Source: Azolla caroliniana | Taxonomy: Eukaryota > Polypodiophyta | Assembly: GCA_043228905.1 (NCBI GenBank) | Contig: JBHGNT010000006.1 | Location: forward strand, 22,382,001 to 22,446,000 | Direction of reading: 5' to 3' | Length of the DNA: 64,000 nt | Shown: one piece after another, positions 34,715 to 44,557 of the stretch | Layout: every line of letters starts with the position of its first letter | Numbering within the stretch: the stretch's first letter is position 1 | Notes under the pieces: generated by a model | Database searches by the model: none | What the model saw: the letters and a program-made list of their open reading frames with translations, nothing else | What the model was told of the DNA's origin: nothing | Made by a program: the position numbers and the translations under genes

Positions 34715-34901
34715 GCACAAAACGACTCTTTCTATTCCATAAAGCAATAATACAACCCAACCTTACAAAAAGGTTACAAGGTCACTATATATAGTGACAG
34801 ACTTAGGGCATCTACCATTTATGCTAATTACACAAATGGCCCAAACTTGATCTATACAAAGGGATAGTGTGAATACGTCCATTATACACTTGTATTCGAC
34901 A
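34593..34901 (-). repeat. 5' LTR of element B
   Basis: 309 bp, right-hand copy. It matches the left LTR apart from a shorter GA tract. A TATATATAG sequence sits near 34,786. Confidence 0.95.
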
Positions 34902-34906
34902 GAAAC

Positions 34907-35238
34907 AACTATTTAGTTATGCATAGTTATTTCGCTACAGATAGCTATTTAGCTACAAACAACGAATTAGCTATTGGCAGCTAATTAACTGCATATATAA
35001 GTCACTTATAACTTAGGTAAAAACTAAGTAGTAAAGTAAGGAAGAGTGAGAGTAGAGAGAAGAACAGAAAAATAGAAAACTGATGAGAGCGAGTTGAGCT
35101 CTGCGTGTAATTGAATAGAAGCTTTTGGATTGTGCAAAGGTAAGTCTCCTTCCCCTTCCCCTTTCTGTCTTGAGCGCTAAACGATCAGCACATCACGATC
35201 CGTTGTGCACACAGAAGAGCCGTAGCGCCTTCGTAACA
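34907..35238 (+). repeat. 3' LTR of element A, right part
   Basis: The remainder of the A 3' LTR after the B insertion, ending CCTTCGTAACA. It has small insertions relative to the 5' LTR, including an extra TTAGCTACAAACAACG-like block. Confidence 0.93.
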
Positions 35239-35319
35239 CCTCGCCTCCCACCAGAATCATCCATTGACCCCCGTCCTTTTCCCATGTTGCAAACCTCCTT
35301 GTTTCTCTCAGGGGGGAAA

Positions 35320-35526
35320 TGTGGTGTGCATGTGTTCCTTTGTGTCACCCTTTTAGCACACCCTTTTTAGTAGGCATGTAGCTAAGTCAACCCATACTTT
35401 TAGCACACCCGTTTTAGCATGCATGTAGCTAAGCCAACCCAAATGGGTACCGTTGTATTGACTATAAATTGAGCAATAAGTAAGAAGCTAAGTAGGTTGG
35501 TTTTGATCTCTTATGTGCATTTCACA
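35320..35526 (+). repeat. 3' LTR of element C
   Basis: TGTGGTGTGC..TTTCACA with an internal duplication of the AGCACACCC..GTAGCTAAG segment. Preceded by CAGGGGGGAAA. Confidence 0.85.
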
Positions 35527-35530
35527 ATAG

Positions 35531-35822
35531 TCACATTTAGAGGCATGATTGCATGCTTCTCTATTATCCAAGCCGCCAAGTATCAACTCACTCGAGGTTA
35601 TGCAATTCTCACCATGTTAGACCTACAGTACCACCAATAAAACTTCCAAAAGCCTTGTATGAAAGTATTCAACACTATGGTCACCACCCTTACCCTCATG
35701 ATGTCATGATGTAGGGAGCACACATGAGGAAACAAGTCAAACTATATCTAAATAAAAGGTTCAAGGATATGTATAGAAGAAGACACATAAGGTGTAAAAA
35801 GGCGTATCTCAATTGTAAAAGC
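35531..35822. other. Flank of element C, unrecognised
   Basis: This should be contiguous with 23,234 in the pre-insertion locus. No gene or repeat identified. Confidence 0.4.
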
Positions 35823-37180
35823 TTACTCTAGGAGCATAAGGTTAAGGATTTTAGTCTTATATGGACTACAGAAGATCACACGGATGTCAACGTGAAGGAG
35901 ATTATGATTGATATTTTCAGCCTTTATCCAACAATGGTCGTCCTCTCCCTTTCTTGACGTAGTGGGCATCCACATAAGATGGACCACTTCTAAATGACAC
36001 ATCCACATAGAGTTTTTTACGGATGTTATCATTTTCGTCCATTTTATATTGCCAATTTCCATTATGTTATTGATTTACTGTTGGTGCTCCCACAACTTAG
36101 CCACTATGGGCCACCATTGCTTTTCAAGATTTGCCCAAGGAATTATCACATCCATTCCCAATATTCTACCGGTAACATTTGTAATGTTGGGATTCCATAG
36201 AAGAGGTTGGCGAGCCCACTCCATGGGAGAGGATCGCAACCTCCAATGGATTTCTTCCTTGAGCATCTTCCAAGTAGTAATGATGGAAAGCATCAGATGG
36301 TCTTTAGGAACTTTGGAAGATTTTAGCTTCATTTCCTTTACAAAAAGCCATATGTTTGTCGGCAACCATTTGCCTCATGTTCTATGGCTCGTCAACACTT
36401 TCCAAATTTCCTTGCTAGGGAGGAGACTTATTACTACTAAATTTCCCAATAATGCTTTGCTCTGAGTTTCTGGATTGATGAGTCCAAGTCCTCTCTTTTT
36501 ATTGCATTGTGTTATTTTCTTCCATTGGTTGTCACTTTACCCTTCGATTTTCTTGCCCGTTAAAATATTCAAATATTATATTTTATACTAGTTATACCTT
36601 TCATGTCAAAGATCTAGCATGACAATGTATGCCACATGGTTGCAAGCACTATCTGATTTGCTATTAGTACTCTACCCGCTATTGAGAGTTGGGCAGAATT
36701 CCAGTATTTCAGGTTGTTTCTTACTGAGCGTTGCAACCCCTCTAGTTGCAAACTCTTGGGAATGTTAATCTTGATCTAGAAACCTAAGTATCTGGTTGCA
36801 ACATTTTCTTGCAACCAACAAAATGAAGGGTTTAGGCACCACTATGGTTTCTTGCCTCCAATCAACCAACCTTTGGACTTCTGACAATTTATCTTGGCCC
36901 CTAAAACTCTACAAAAACTGTTAATAAGATTTTCATATCTGTAGAAGTTTTCTTGCATCCCATTGACAAACAACATCGTATCATAACTGAAGGCTGATAT
37001 AATCAACTTTTTATCATGCATTGGAAATCACAAGCCTTAAATCTGTGGCTCATCAACTTGTAAACTTGCTAATAGAGACTTTGCATATAAAATGAATAGG
37101 TAAAAGGCAAGTGGGCATCCTTGCCTTACTGAATGTGTTATTTCATATGCACATTTAGGACTTCTAGAAAACCATTCAAT
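35823..37180 (-). pseudogene. LINE reverse transcriptase remnant, second family
   Basis: On the minus strand, frames from 37,150 downward give SVRQGCPLAFYLFILYAKSL, then a damaged catalytic region (FSYDTMLFVNG in place of the ADD motif), LGAKINCQKSKGWLIGG, ATRYLGF and ARKSKGK. C-terminal RT-connection sequence follows, ending near 35,830. Stops are scattered throughout. It differs from the LINE in the RMR intron (SPTLFNLYIDEV) and so represents another LINE lineage. Part of this segment (36,743-36,860) recurs at 53,052-53,570. Confidence 0.75.
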
Positions 37181-37249
37181 TCTTCACCATGTTTATTGGC
37201 CACTTCCTCATTCATGGAGCCTTTGTAAACTCTTGGGAATGTTAATCTT

Positions 37250-37648
37250 TGTTGAGCGGCAAGTTCAACCGGATCCGAATCGGCTAAATAAGCATGAGCC
37301 AGATCGACATCCGGAAGGATGAGCCGGTGAGCAAGTGAGCCGGTTAGTCGGATCCAACAATAACCGGAAGCCTAGTAGCAGCCTAGACTACTAGGTAGTT
37401 AATGTCTCATAGTTAGTGTCAAACACTCGTATGAGCATTGAAGTACATAGTACTTCTGTCAGTCCTCTTAGGACTTGTATAAATAGTGTTGTTGAACATG
37501 TTTTATGTACAAAGAACCATTATTTTTTGAAATAGATTTATCTTGTTCTGTTCTTTCTCTATCTCTCCCGCATACTGTCAAGCTCTCCATTAAACCTGCG
37601 TTTTTGTGTTCGGTTTTCTATTGCTTCCGCACGCTATTCGTTTCTACA
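37250..37648 (+). repeat. 5' LTR of element D
   Basis: 399 bp. GTATAAATAGTG near 37,479 is a good TATA box for the element transcript. Confidence 0.95.
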
Positions 37649-37662
37649 TGGTATCAGAGCGA
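37649..37662 (+). promoter_or_regulatory. Primer-binding site of element D
   Basis: TGGTATCAGAGCGAG sits directly after the LTR, complementary to initiator methionine tRNA. Confidence 0.93.
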
Positions 37663-37689
37663 GAGGGTTGAGAACCTTTGCAGCCGACC

Positions 37690-38098
37690 TTAGCTCAAGA
37701 AGAAAACCTAACCTTCCTAAAGAACAGGAAAAACAAAATGGACAAAGGAATGATTAGCTCGCTCCCGGGGGAGAAGCTCGACAAATCCAACTACGCATCT
37801 TGGTCTTACAAGATGCACCAGTACCTGCTTGGGCATGGTTACTGGAGCTATGTCGACGGAGCTAACGACACAGCACCTGATGCGGCACACAAGGTTAGCT
37901 CAAGAAGAAAACCTAACCTTCGTAAAGAATATGAAAAACAAAATGGACAAAGGAATGGCTAGCTCGCTCCCGAGGGAGAAGCTCGACAAATCCAACTACG
38001 CATCTTGGTCTTACAGGATGCACCAATACCTGCTTGGGCATGGTTATTGGAGCTATGTCGATGAAGCTAATGACACAACACTTGATGCGGCACACAAG
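37690..38098 (+). repeat. 205-bp tandem duplication of the gag start
   Basis: TTAGCTCAAGAAGAAAACC begins at 37,690 and again at 37,895. Each copy runs through ATGGACAAAGGAATG, the SNYASWSY coding segment and GATGCGGCACACAAGG. The period of 205 bp is not divisible by three, so the first copy is out of frame with the rest of Gag. Confidence 0.93.
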
Positions 38099-38590
38099 GA
38101 TTTCCCAGTGTGGGAACAAGCCGCAAGCAGAGTGATGTACTGCTTTGCGTCTAGTGTCAGAGACCAGCTATTGAGCCATGTCCGAGATGCCAAGACGTCA
38201 AAAGAAGCTTGGGGAAACCTGAAGAAGGTGTTCACGGCAAGCACTACGGCCCGAAAGCTGCAACTCCGACAGGAGTTGAGCAATGTCCAACAGAAGGACA
38301 TGTCGGTAGCCGATTACACGACCTGAATCAAAGAGATCTGTGACTCACTTGCCTCTATCAACGTCATTGTGGAGGAAGATGAGATGGTGCAGATCTGTCT
38401 TGGGGGCCTAGCATCTAAGTTCAGAGCGTTCCGAACGGTGGTATGTACAAGGGAGAATATGTCGTCATTTTTCGACTTACAATCGATGCTCCTTGTAGAG
38501 GAGAACCACGTCGGTGCGTCAACAAGTGCAACCACCGACAACCGGATGCTGTACACGGAGGCAGATCGGCCCCGTGGGCGTGGTGGATGA
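37943..38590 (+). pseudogene. Element D Gag
   Basis: The in-frame ATG is that of the second duplicate (37,943). Motifs are LDKSNYASWSYRMHQYLLGH, KEAWGNLKKVFTASTTARKL and QQKDMSVADY. A TGA at 38,324 interrupts, and the frame continues as SLASINVIVEEDEMVQICLG and SMLLVEENHVG. The downstream zinc knuckle near 38,730 reads C-W-N-Y-G-K-K-D-H, with the second Cys replaced by Tyr. Confidence 0.85.
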
Positions 38591-38924
38591 GGCGGGTCGG
38601 CTCGCAATGGTAGCGGCCAGCAAGAGCAGGACCAAAGGCACATAGAACGTGCTGACAGCAGTTCCGGACCCTCCACAAGTAGGGGGAGTCAAGGCAGCGC
38701 CGGAGGTCGGCAAGCAAAGGCCGACACGAAATGTTGGAACTATGGTAAAAAGGACCATAGAGAAAGCGAGTGTTGGAAGAAGCGCGCCGATTCGAACAGA
38801 TCCGGATCCGGCAAGTTTGGCAGAGAGAACCGGCAATACTTGCACTACGCAAAAGGATCGGGAGGATCCAAAACTGGAAAAGCCGGTAAAGGGCCAGCGT
38901 TGGTGATGAAAACATGAGGCTAAC

Positions 38925-39329
38925 TTGATGAAGAAGATCACTTCCAAATCGGAGGAAGTGTGGTACGTTGTCTCCGGTGCCTCGAATCACATGACGAGCC
39001 ACAAGGAGTGGTTCTCTTTCCTGGAGAAACCGGACCTGGGAGTTGTCGAAACCGGAGACGACACTCCTCATCCAATCATGCACGTCGGAGAAGTCCCTTT
39101 GAGCCACGTCAGACAAAGGGGGAAGTTGATGAACGTATTACATGTTCCGACTATCACGAAAAACCTGATGTCGGTTGGACAGATTGTCAACCAGGGAATG
39201 CAGGTGTGGTTTACGCACCTCGGGTGTTTCATCGAGGAAGAGGGTCAGATTATTGCGCAAGGGCGTAGAGATGGGAGGATGTTCATCCTCGACACCAATG
39301 ACGTCGGCACCGCTTTGTTCGCCAAATGA
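38925..39329 (+). pseudogene. Element D protease region
   Basis: Retroviral-type aspartic protease with the active-site triad altered: WYVVSGASNHMTSHKEWF, where the Asp of DSG is Val. The following VGEVPLSHV, LMNVLHVPTITKNLMSVGQI and FILDTND segments are conserved. Loss of the sole catalytic Asp would abolish polyprotein processing. Confidence 0.85.
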
Positions 39330-39344
39330 CGGAAGATTGAAATG

Positions 39345-39939
39345 GATATTGATCTCTGGCATAAGCGGATCGGCCACGTCAATTACCGGAGGCTTCAAGT
39401 CCTGCAAACGAAACAAGTTGTTTTCGGTTTGCCGAAGTTCAGTGGCTGGAAGGCCCAAATATGTGAAGCCTGCCAACTTGGGAAGCAACACCGGCTTCCA
39501 TTCCCCACCGAATGAAACCGTAGCCGTAACAAGCTCGACCTTATTCATTCTGATGTATGGGGACCGGCACAGAATGTTAGTCTTGGCGGGAGTCAATACT
39601 TCGTCTTCTTCATTGACGACGACAGCCGACACACATGGATTTACCTCATTGAGCGGAAGAGCGAAGTCTTCGAGTGTTTCTGGAACCTGCAAAGCCTGGT
39701 TGAACGAGAAATGGAGAGGAAGATCAAGTGCCTACGGTCGGATGGCGGAAAAGAATATTTTTCTGGTCAATTCAACAATTATCTACAACAAAAAGGAATT
39801 CGAAGAGAGTTCAGCTACAGAGACACACCGGAGCAAAATGGTGTAGCCGAGAGGAGGAAGCGATCGCTTATCGACGTGGCAAGGGCGATGCTGGAGGAGA
39901 AGAGCATGCCCAAATTCTACTGGGTTGAGACGGTCCGGA
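39345..39939 (+). pseudogene. Element D integrase, N-terminal part
   Basis: In pieces: DLWHKRIGHVNYRRL, CEACQLGKQHRLPF, the catalytic HSDVWGP, KCLRSDGGKEYFS and NGVAERRKRSLIDVARAM. All three acidic residues remain, but a TGA at 39,511 and frame damage interrupt. The coding sequence stops abruptly at FYWVETV where element E begins at 39,940. It resumes at 50,005. Confidence 0.85.
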
Positions 39940-40393
39940 TGTTGTCCAGAGGACAGAAATGTAAAATTAGGAAATTAGTAGACGCCGAGTCTGAGTATCA
40001 CGGGCCACCAAGGGCTCGGCTGTGTGTAAGGGGAAAAGTTATTTAAACGAGGAACAATACCTCAGAAAGGGAGAGAAGAAAATTATAGGCGGAAGCACTA
40101 GCTTAGTCATTCGAATTAGATAAACTTGTAAGGTCACCGGCCATAGGCCGTGTTCTGTAATCCTTTCGGCCATAGTAATACATCTTATTTGTGCCTATTT
40201 TGGTTGCATGATTCTGTGTTTCGATCTATACCTATGAGTTTCACGCCACCACGTCTGTCCAAACCTCGCTAGTGTTTTCTCTCTGAACCCTGTATCTCTC
40301 TCGACGCTTCTGTACGAGTCTTCACGTACCACGCCCTTGAAGACAGATAGTCGCAGATCTATCGAAGGTGTTCGCCCAAAGGAACGGGTAACA
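39940..40393 (+). repeat. 5' LTR of element E
   Basis: 454 bp. A TATA-like TTATTTAAAC lies at 40,039-40,048. GTAATACATC near 40,177 is near a likely poly(A) region. Confidence 0.95.
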
Positions 40394-40584
40394 CAATTTG
40401 GCACGCCCGGTTACAGCTGTGAGTGCACAGCAAACTTCGTTGAAGGTAACCACCAGTCGTCGTTACGGCGCCCTCTCGCACCACGAGGTCTCGGCCACAT
40501 GCCCGACGCCCTGAGCCAGTCGAAGGAACTTCCGACTCGGCGATCACTGACCAATCCTTTCCCGATCAATCGAGGGCTTGTCCA
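40394..40584 (+). promoter_or_regulatory. Element E primer-binding site and leader
   Basis: CAATTTGGCACGCCCGG follows the LTR. TTTGGCACGCCCGG is the likely primer-binding site, differing from the methionine-tRNA site of the copia elements here. The matching tRNA was not determined. Confidence 0.6.
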
Positions 40585-41320
40585 ATGCAATCCTCGCCAC
40601 CGGACACTCGATCACGAGTGGATTCACCACCAGAGCCCCCGTCGAGCCCTCCGGAGGTCAATCAACCGGAACCAAACCCTTTTCCAGTGCTACCAGAAGA
40701 ACCACAGTACAACATCATGCCGTACCCATACCCACGATATGCCGACGGACCTGATGCGGAGTCACATGTCCGTGCCTTCATATCCACGTGGCAGGCTAAC
40801 CACTCCACGCACCGCCTCACACCGGCCGAAATCGATGCATCGAAGATTGCCGAGTTCACACTCCCTTGAGGGACCGGCCGCACGATGGTACTCTCGTCTT
40901 GAAATAGGAGAGACCCCCACTTTCCAAATCGTGCGCACAAAGTTCCTTGAACTTTTTCATCGCGAGGTGCCTAAACGGGAACTGCTACGGCAATTCTTCT
41001 CTATATGCCAGGAACCGCACGAAACGGTCACCTAGTTCACGATCCGGTTCCAGGACCTCTACAAACAAGTGGTCGATGATGTCTCGGCACAACATATACC
41101 GGACACTTTCCTATCCAGTTTACGAGAGCCTCTACGAACGACTCTCGCACTTACAAATTTCGCCAACCATACTATCGAACAAGTCATAACGCGCGTTCTC
41201 GCCCTCGATCGGAACCAACACGGCACGGCCTTCTCGATGACATCCTTGCAAACCACTCTTCCCCAAGAGGACAATCGCTTTCGCCAAGCTCTCCAATGCA
41301 TTGCGTGTTCAGGATCAGGG
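40585..41320 (+). pseudogene. Element E Gag, N-terminal half
   Basis: Opens at ATG 40,585 with a Pro-rich leader, then DGPDAESHVRAFISTWQ. A one-base frame change near 40,862 moves to EGPAARWYSRLEIGETPTF, FLELFHREVPKRELLRQFF and ICQEPHETVT. A TAG at 41,033 (plausibly CAG originally) interrupts before RFQDLYKQVV. The arrangement matches the retrotransposon gag domain of gypsy elements. Gag cannot be made whole from this copy. Confidence 0.82.
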
Positions 41321-44300
41321 CACCTGGCCCTCGAATGTCCCCACCGACCACAGTGTCCGATCTGTCAGTCTCGAGCTCACACGGTCGAGCAATGCGAATA
41401 TAATATGCTGAACCGCACAACGGCAGCACCAGTCCGCCAGATCGAGCCACGCAATACATACTCTCGGCAGGACAAGCGATACATCTACCGCGACCAGGAT
41501 AAGAACCAACCGCGATCCCCGGATCGATGGCACCGAAACGATGACTACCAACGTGATAATCGCCGTGATTATGATCGCGATGACCAGCACGACGATTATG
41601 CTCGGTACGATGACGATCGCGATGATCGGTATGACCGAAGGAACTCACGCATGGATCGGCGAAACGGCAATCGTAACACACGCAACAACAGAAGACCTAA
41701 TCACAACCGCCGACGGGACGCTCCTCAACAGGACCAACGCAACTCCAACACACCTCGGAACAACCCTTCACTAAACGAGACTGAGGATCCACAACAACAG
41801 CTTCCACACACAGATCGAGTAGACACCAACAGCTCGGCCAACGTGACATGTTTTAAATGTAACCAACCAGGCCACTACGCCACGCAATGTCCGACAACCA
41901 ACCGTGGCAAGGCACCCGCGGTAAACAGTATCATGGCCGATGTGCAAACGGTCACTACCCGAAGTAAAGCACAACCTACTCAGTGGCAAATCCAGGATGA
42001 AGTACGACAAGCAGCAAAAGAATGGGTCGACACGGCCAATAAAAATAATGCCGCACGCATGCAAACTGACATGAGGGACGGGCCCAGTGAAGTACCACAC
42101 ACCTCGGCCCCACCCACGTCGTCGGAGGACAACCAACTATGGGATGTGCTTACCAATTCCCGCATCTCGCTGCCCCTACATAAATTGCTACCACTCATGC
42201 CGAGATTTCGGGACACCCTAGCGGCACTACGGGCCAATACTAAGACCGAGACACCACCGGTACACCTCACCGACGCAGGTACCGGTCCACCACTCATGGA
42301 TTCTCAGAACCCAGCCGTGCGAATCATCATTAAGGGACAAGACCTGCAAGGATGCATCATCGACGGCGGGTCCGGTGTAAACGTTATTAGTGAATCAACG
42401 TGTCTCAAATTCGGCCTGAATCAATGGGAACCATGCCCCTTTTGGCTTCGGATGGCCGACACCCGCTCCGTTCGCCCAATTGGTTTAATCCACCATCTCG
42501 ACTTCACACTCGGAGGACACATGTTCACGATCTCGGCCGTCGTGCTACGACTGGAGACACAAGGCGCCTACCCAATGTTACTAGGTCGACCGTGGTTGCG
42601 TACAACGAATATCAAGCAACATTGGCAACGCAACATGATCTCATTCCGGAAAGGGAAGACAAAAGTCTGGATCATCACTGAAGAACGAGTCCCCGTCGCC
42701 CTCAACACTTCGCCGTTATACGCGGAAGGAGTCCATATGCTCGACGGATTGGCCCATACGGAGGTCGATGACTTCCTAGATGATCATCCCACGATCATTC
42801 CTCTCTTCAAAATCAATGCCTTACCAACCATCGAGCCATCTAAAGACGAGGGAGTCACGGAGGAGTCACCAACCCAGGATGAACTCGATGCAACCACAGT
42901 GGCCAAGCTACGTCATGCTCGGGAGGCTTTCGAACGCGAACTCGCCGTTTCACAACGAGTGAAAGCATCAACCCTGGAAACAATAAACCTTGGTTCGGAC
43001 GAGAATCCCCGTACGGTACAAATTGCCAATAATCTACCAACCGGCGAACGAGCATGCCTCGTAAAATTACTCACCGACTACCAGGATGTTTTCGCTTGGT
43101 CTTACACCGATATGAAGGGGCTGGATCCTCAGTACTACCAACATCAAATTCACATCTTGCCCGACACTCGGCCGGTTCAGCAGAGGCGCTACAGGATGAA
43201 CCCCAACTACACCGCTAAAGTCAAAGAGGAAATTGACAAGTTACTCCGAGTGGGCTTCATTCGCCCTGTTAAACGGGCTACATGGTTGAGCCCGATCGTA
43301 GTGGTCCCAAAGAAGAACGGAAACATCCGCGTCTGTGTCGACTATCGGAAGCTTAACGCGGCAACAGTCACCGACGGTTTCCCTCTCCCATTCACGGATA
43401 GCGTCCTCGACACGGTAGCCGTCCACCAATGCTACAGTTTCCTCGACGAGTTCAGCGGCTATAACCAGATAAGAATGCACCCGGAGGATCAGGAGAAAAC
43501 CGCTTTCGTCACGGAATGGGGTGTGTTTGTAGCAGAAGTGATGATGTTCGGTCTAAAAACAACGCCGGCTACGTTCCAGCGCATCATCACTGAAATCTTT
43601 CATGACTACATTCCGGCGTTCATGGAAGTTTTTCTCGACGATTTCGCCGTGTATGGCCATCAACGGGAACACATGACCCAGTTACGACTCTGCCTGGACC
43701 GATGTCGCCAAGCTCGATTGAGTTTAAACCCGGCGAAATGCGCATTCTTAGTCACCGGCGGCAACCTTCTCGGCCACATTGTTAGTCAAGAAGGCATTGC
43801 TATGGACCCAGATAAAGTAAAGGCAATCCTGGAGGCCACTGCACCCTCGAACGCAAAGGCACTAAGCTGTTTTTTGGGACAGATCCGGTGGCACAACCTA
43901 ATCATACGACACCTGGCCGATTTCGCGACACCCTTACACGCGGCAGTCCATCGCCTTCCTTTCCAATGGACATCAGTCGAGGACACGGCCTATCAAACCC
44001 TCAAACGAATGCTGTCACATGCCCCGGTGGTCCAGTCTCCGGTTTGGTCCGAACCGTTTCATGTCTTCGTGGATGCTTCGGACATCGCCATCGGAAGTGC
44101 GCTAATGCAATGCACACCCCCGAATTGGTATAGGCCCGTATACTACGCCAGCCGACGGCTCTCGCCTGCGGAAAAGAATTACTCCACCACTGAGCAGGAG
44201 GCTCTTGGTATGATTTATAGCATCAATAAATTTCGGCATTATCTCTTGGGCCGAAAGTTTACCTTTCACGTGGATCACTCGGCCCTTCTTTATTTGGTCA

Positions 44301-44557
44301 ATAAACAAGCCCTCACCGGCCGGTTGGCTCGATGGATGCTCCTACTACAAGAGTTTGATTTTCAGATTCAGCATCGACCCGGGGTACAACATGTCGTCGC
44401 CGACTACTTGAGCCGTCTTGAGTTAGGAGAACCGGCGAAAACAATGTACGACGAGCTACCAGACGCCAGCCTATTTAACCTGACCTTGGTACCAGACGAT
44501 AACGGAGATGACCCATTTTCTCACTACCGGTGTACCTCCCGAGCACATGACCCTTGA
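41069..44557 (+). CDS. Element E Gag C-terminus, protease, RT and RNase H
   Basis: 1162 codons open. The first zinc-binding stretch is CIACSGSGHLALEC plus CPICQSRAHTVEQC. A 70-residue Arg/Asp-rich linker (41,480-41,690) and a second knuckle, CFKCNQPGHYATQC, follow. The protease has IIDGGSGVNVISE, the DGG variant of the active site, and LLGRPWLRTTNIKQ. RT has RYRMNPNY, VRVCVDYRKLN-type NIRVCVDYRKLN, FSGYNQIRMH and FLDDF at the YxDD position. RNase H has FVDASDIAIGSALMQ, STTEQEALGMIYS and HVDHSALLYL, ending VADYLSRLE. Long and open, so this part appears intact. The listed start is only where the frame opens after the gag TAG. Confidence 0.94.
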   Translation: MVDDVSAQHIPDTFLSSLREPLRTTLALTNFANHTIEQVITRVLALDRNQHGTAFSMTSLQTTLPQEDNRFRQALQCIACSGSGHLALECPHRPQCPICQSRAHTVEQCEYNMLNRTTAAPVRQIEPRNTYSRQDKRYIYRDQDKNQPRSPDRWHRNDDYQRDNRRDYDRDDQHDDYARYDDDRDDRYDRRNSRMDRRNGNRNTRNNRRPNHNRRRDAPQQDQRNSNTPRNNPSLNETEDPQQQLPHTDRVDTNSSANVTCFKCNQPGHYATQCPTTNRGKAPAVNSIMADVQTVTTRSKAQPTQWQIQDEVRQAAKEWVDTANKNNAARMQTDMRDGPSEVPHTSAPPTSSEDNQLWDVLTNSRISLPLHKLLPLMPRFRDTLAALRANTKTETPPVHLTDAGTGPPLMDSQNPAVRIIIKGQDLQGCIIDGGSGVNVISESTCLKFGLNQWEPCPFWLRMADTRSVRPIGLIHHLDFTLGGHMFTISAVVLRLETQGAYPMLLGRPWLRTTNIKQHWQRNMISFRKGKTKVWIITEERVPVALNTSPLYAEGVHMLDGLAHTEVDDFLDDHPTIIPLFKINALPTIEPSKDEGVTEESPTQDELDATTVAKLRHAREAFERELAVSQRVKASTLETINLGSDENPRTVQIANNLPTGERACLVKLLTDYQDVFAWSYTDMKGLDPQYYQHQIHILPDTRPVQQRRYRMNPNYTAKVKEEIDKLLRVGFIRPVKRATWLSPIVVVPKKNGNIRVCVDYRKLNAATVTDGFPLPFTDSVLDTVAVHQCYSFLDEFSGYNQIRMHPEDQEKTAFVTEWGVFVAEVMMFGLKTTPATFQRIITEIFHDYIPAFMEVFLDDFAVYGHQREHMTQLRLCLDRCRQARLSLNPAKCAFLVTGGNLLGHIVSQEGIAMDPDKVKAILEATAPSNAKALSCFLGQIRWHNLIIRHLADFATPLHAAVHRLPFQWTSVEDTAYQTLKRMLSHAPVVQSPVWSEPFHVFVDASDIAIGSALMQCTPPNWYRPVYYASRRLSPAEKNYSTTEQEALGMIYSINKFRHYLLGRKFTFHVDHSALLYLVNKQALTGRLARWMLLLQEFDFQIQHRPGVQHVVADYLSRLELGEPAKTMYDELPDASLFNLTLVPDDNGDDPFSHYRCTSRAHDP

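Larger units (their letters stand above)
29363..34901 (-). mobile_element. Element B: young Ty1/copia nested in A
   Basis: A full-length copia element on the minus strand. The LTRs at 29,363-29,675 and 34,593-34,901 are identical by eye except for the length of a GA tract (4 bp). The target-site duplication is GAAAC (29,358-29,362 and 34,902-34,906). On the minus strand the primer-binding site TGGTATCAGA is next to the right LTR and a purine tract ACAGGGGAG is next to the left one. The polyprotein is nearly complete, with one in-frame TGA and one frameshift. It is GC-richer than the DNA it sits in. Confidence 0.96.
24385..35238 (+). mobile_element. Element A: Ty1/copia inserted in element C
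   Basis: The 5' LTR (24,385-24,781) starts TGTTGAGAAGC and ends CGTAACA. The 3' LTR starts at 29,264, is cut by element B at 29,362 and resumes at 34,907, ending at 35,238. The target-site duplication is CCTCG (24,380-24,384 and 35,239-35,243). The order gag-PR-INT-RT-RH is copia. The LTR copies differ by substitutions and short indels, so A is older than B. The element is inactivated many times over. Confidence 0.95.
23239..35526 (+). mobile_element. Element C: deleted Ty3/gypsy, outermost of nest
   Basis: LTRs begin TGTGGTGTGCATGTG and end GCATTTCACA, at 23,239-23,398 (160 bp) and 35,320-35,526 (207 bp). ATAG flanks both sides (23,235-23,238; 35,527-35,530). A polypurine tract CAGGGGGGAAA precedes the 3' LTR. 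The 3' LTR is longer because of an internal tandem duplication of about 47 bp around CTTTTAGCACACCC. Excluding element A, only about 1.1 kb of internal sequence remains, with RT and RNase H missing. The insertion of A at CCTCG interrupts its integrase tail (ALYGRDP, continued at 35,244 by LPPESSIDPRPFP). Confidence 0.85.

Noticed and set aside
38421-39116. 231-codon minus-strand frame over element D gag/protease
   Set aside because: Shadow frame; the plus strand carries recognisable Gag and protease motifs here.
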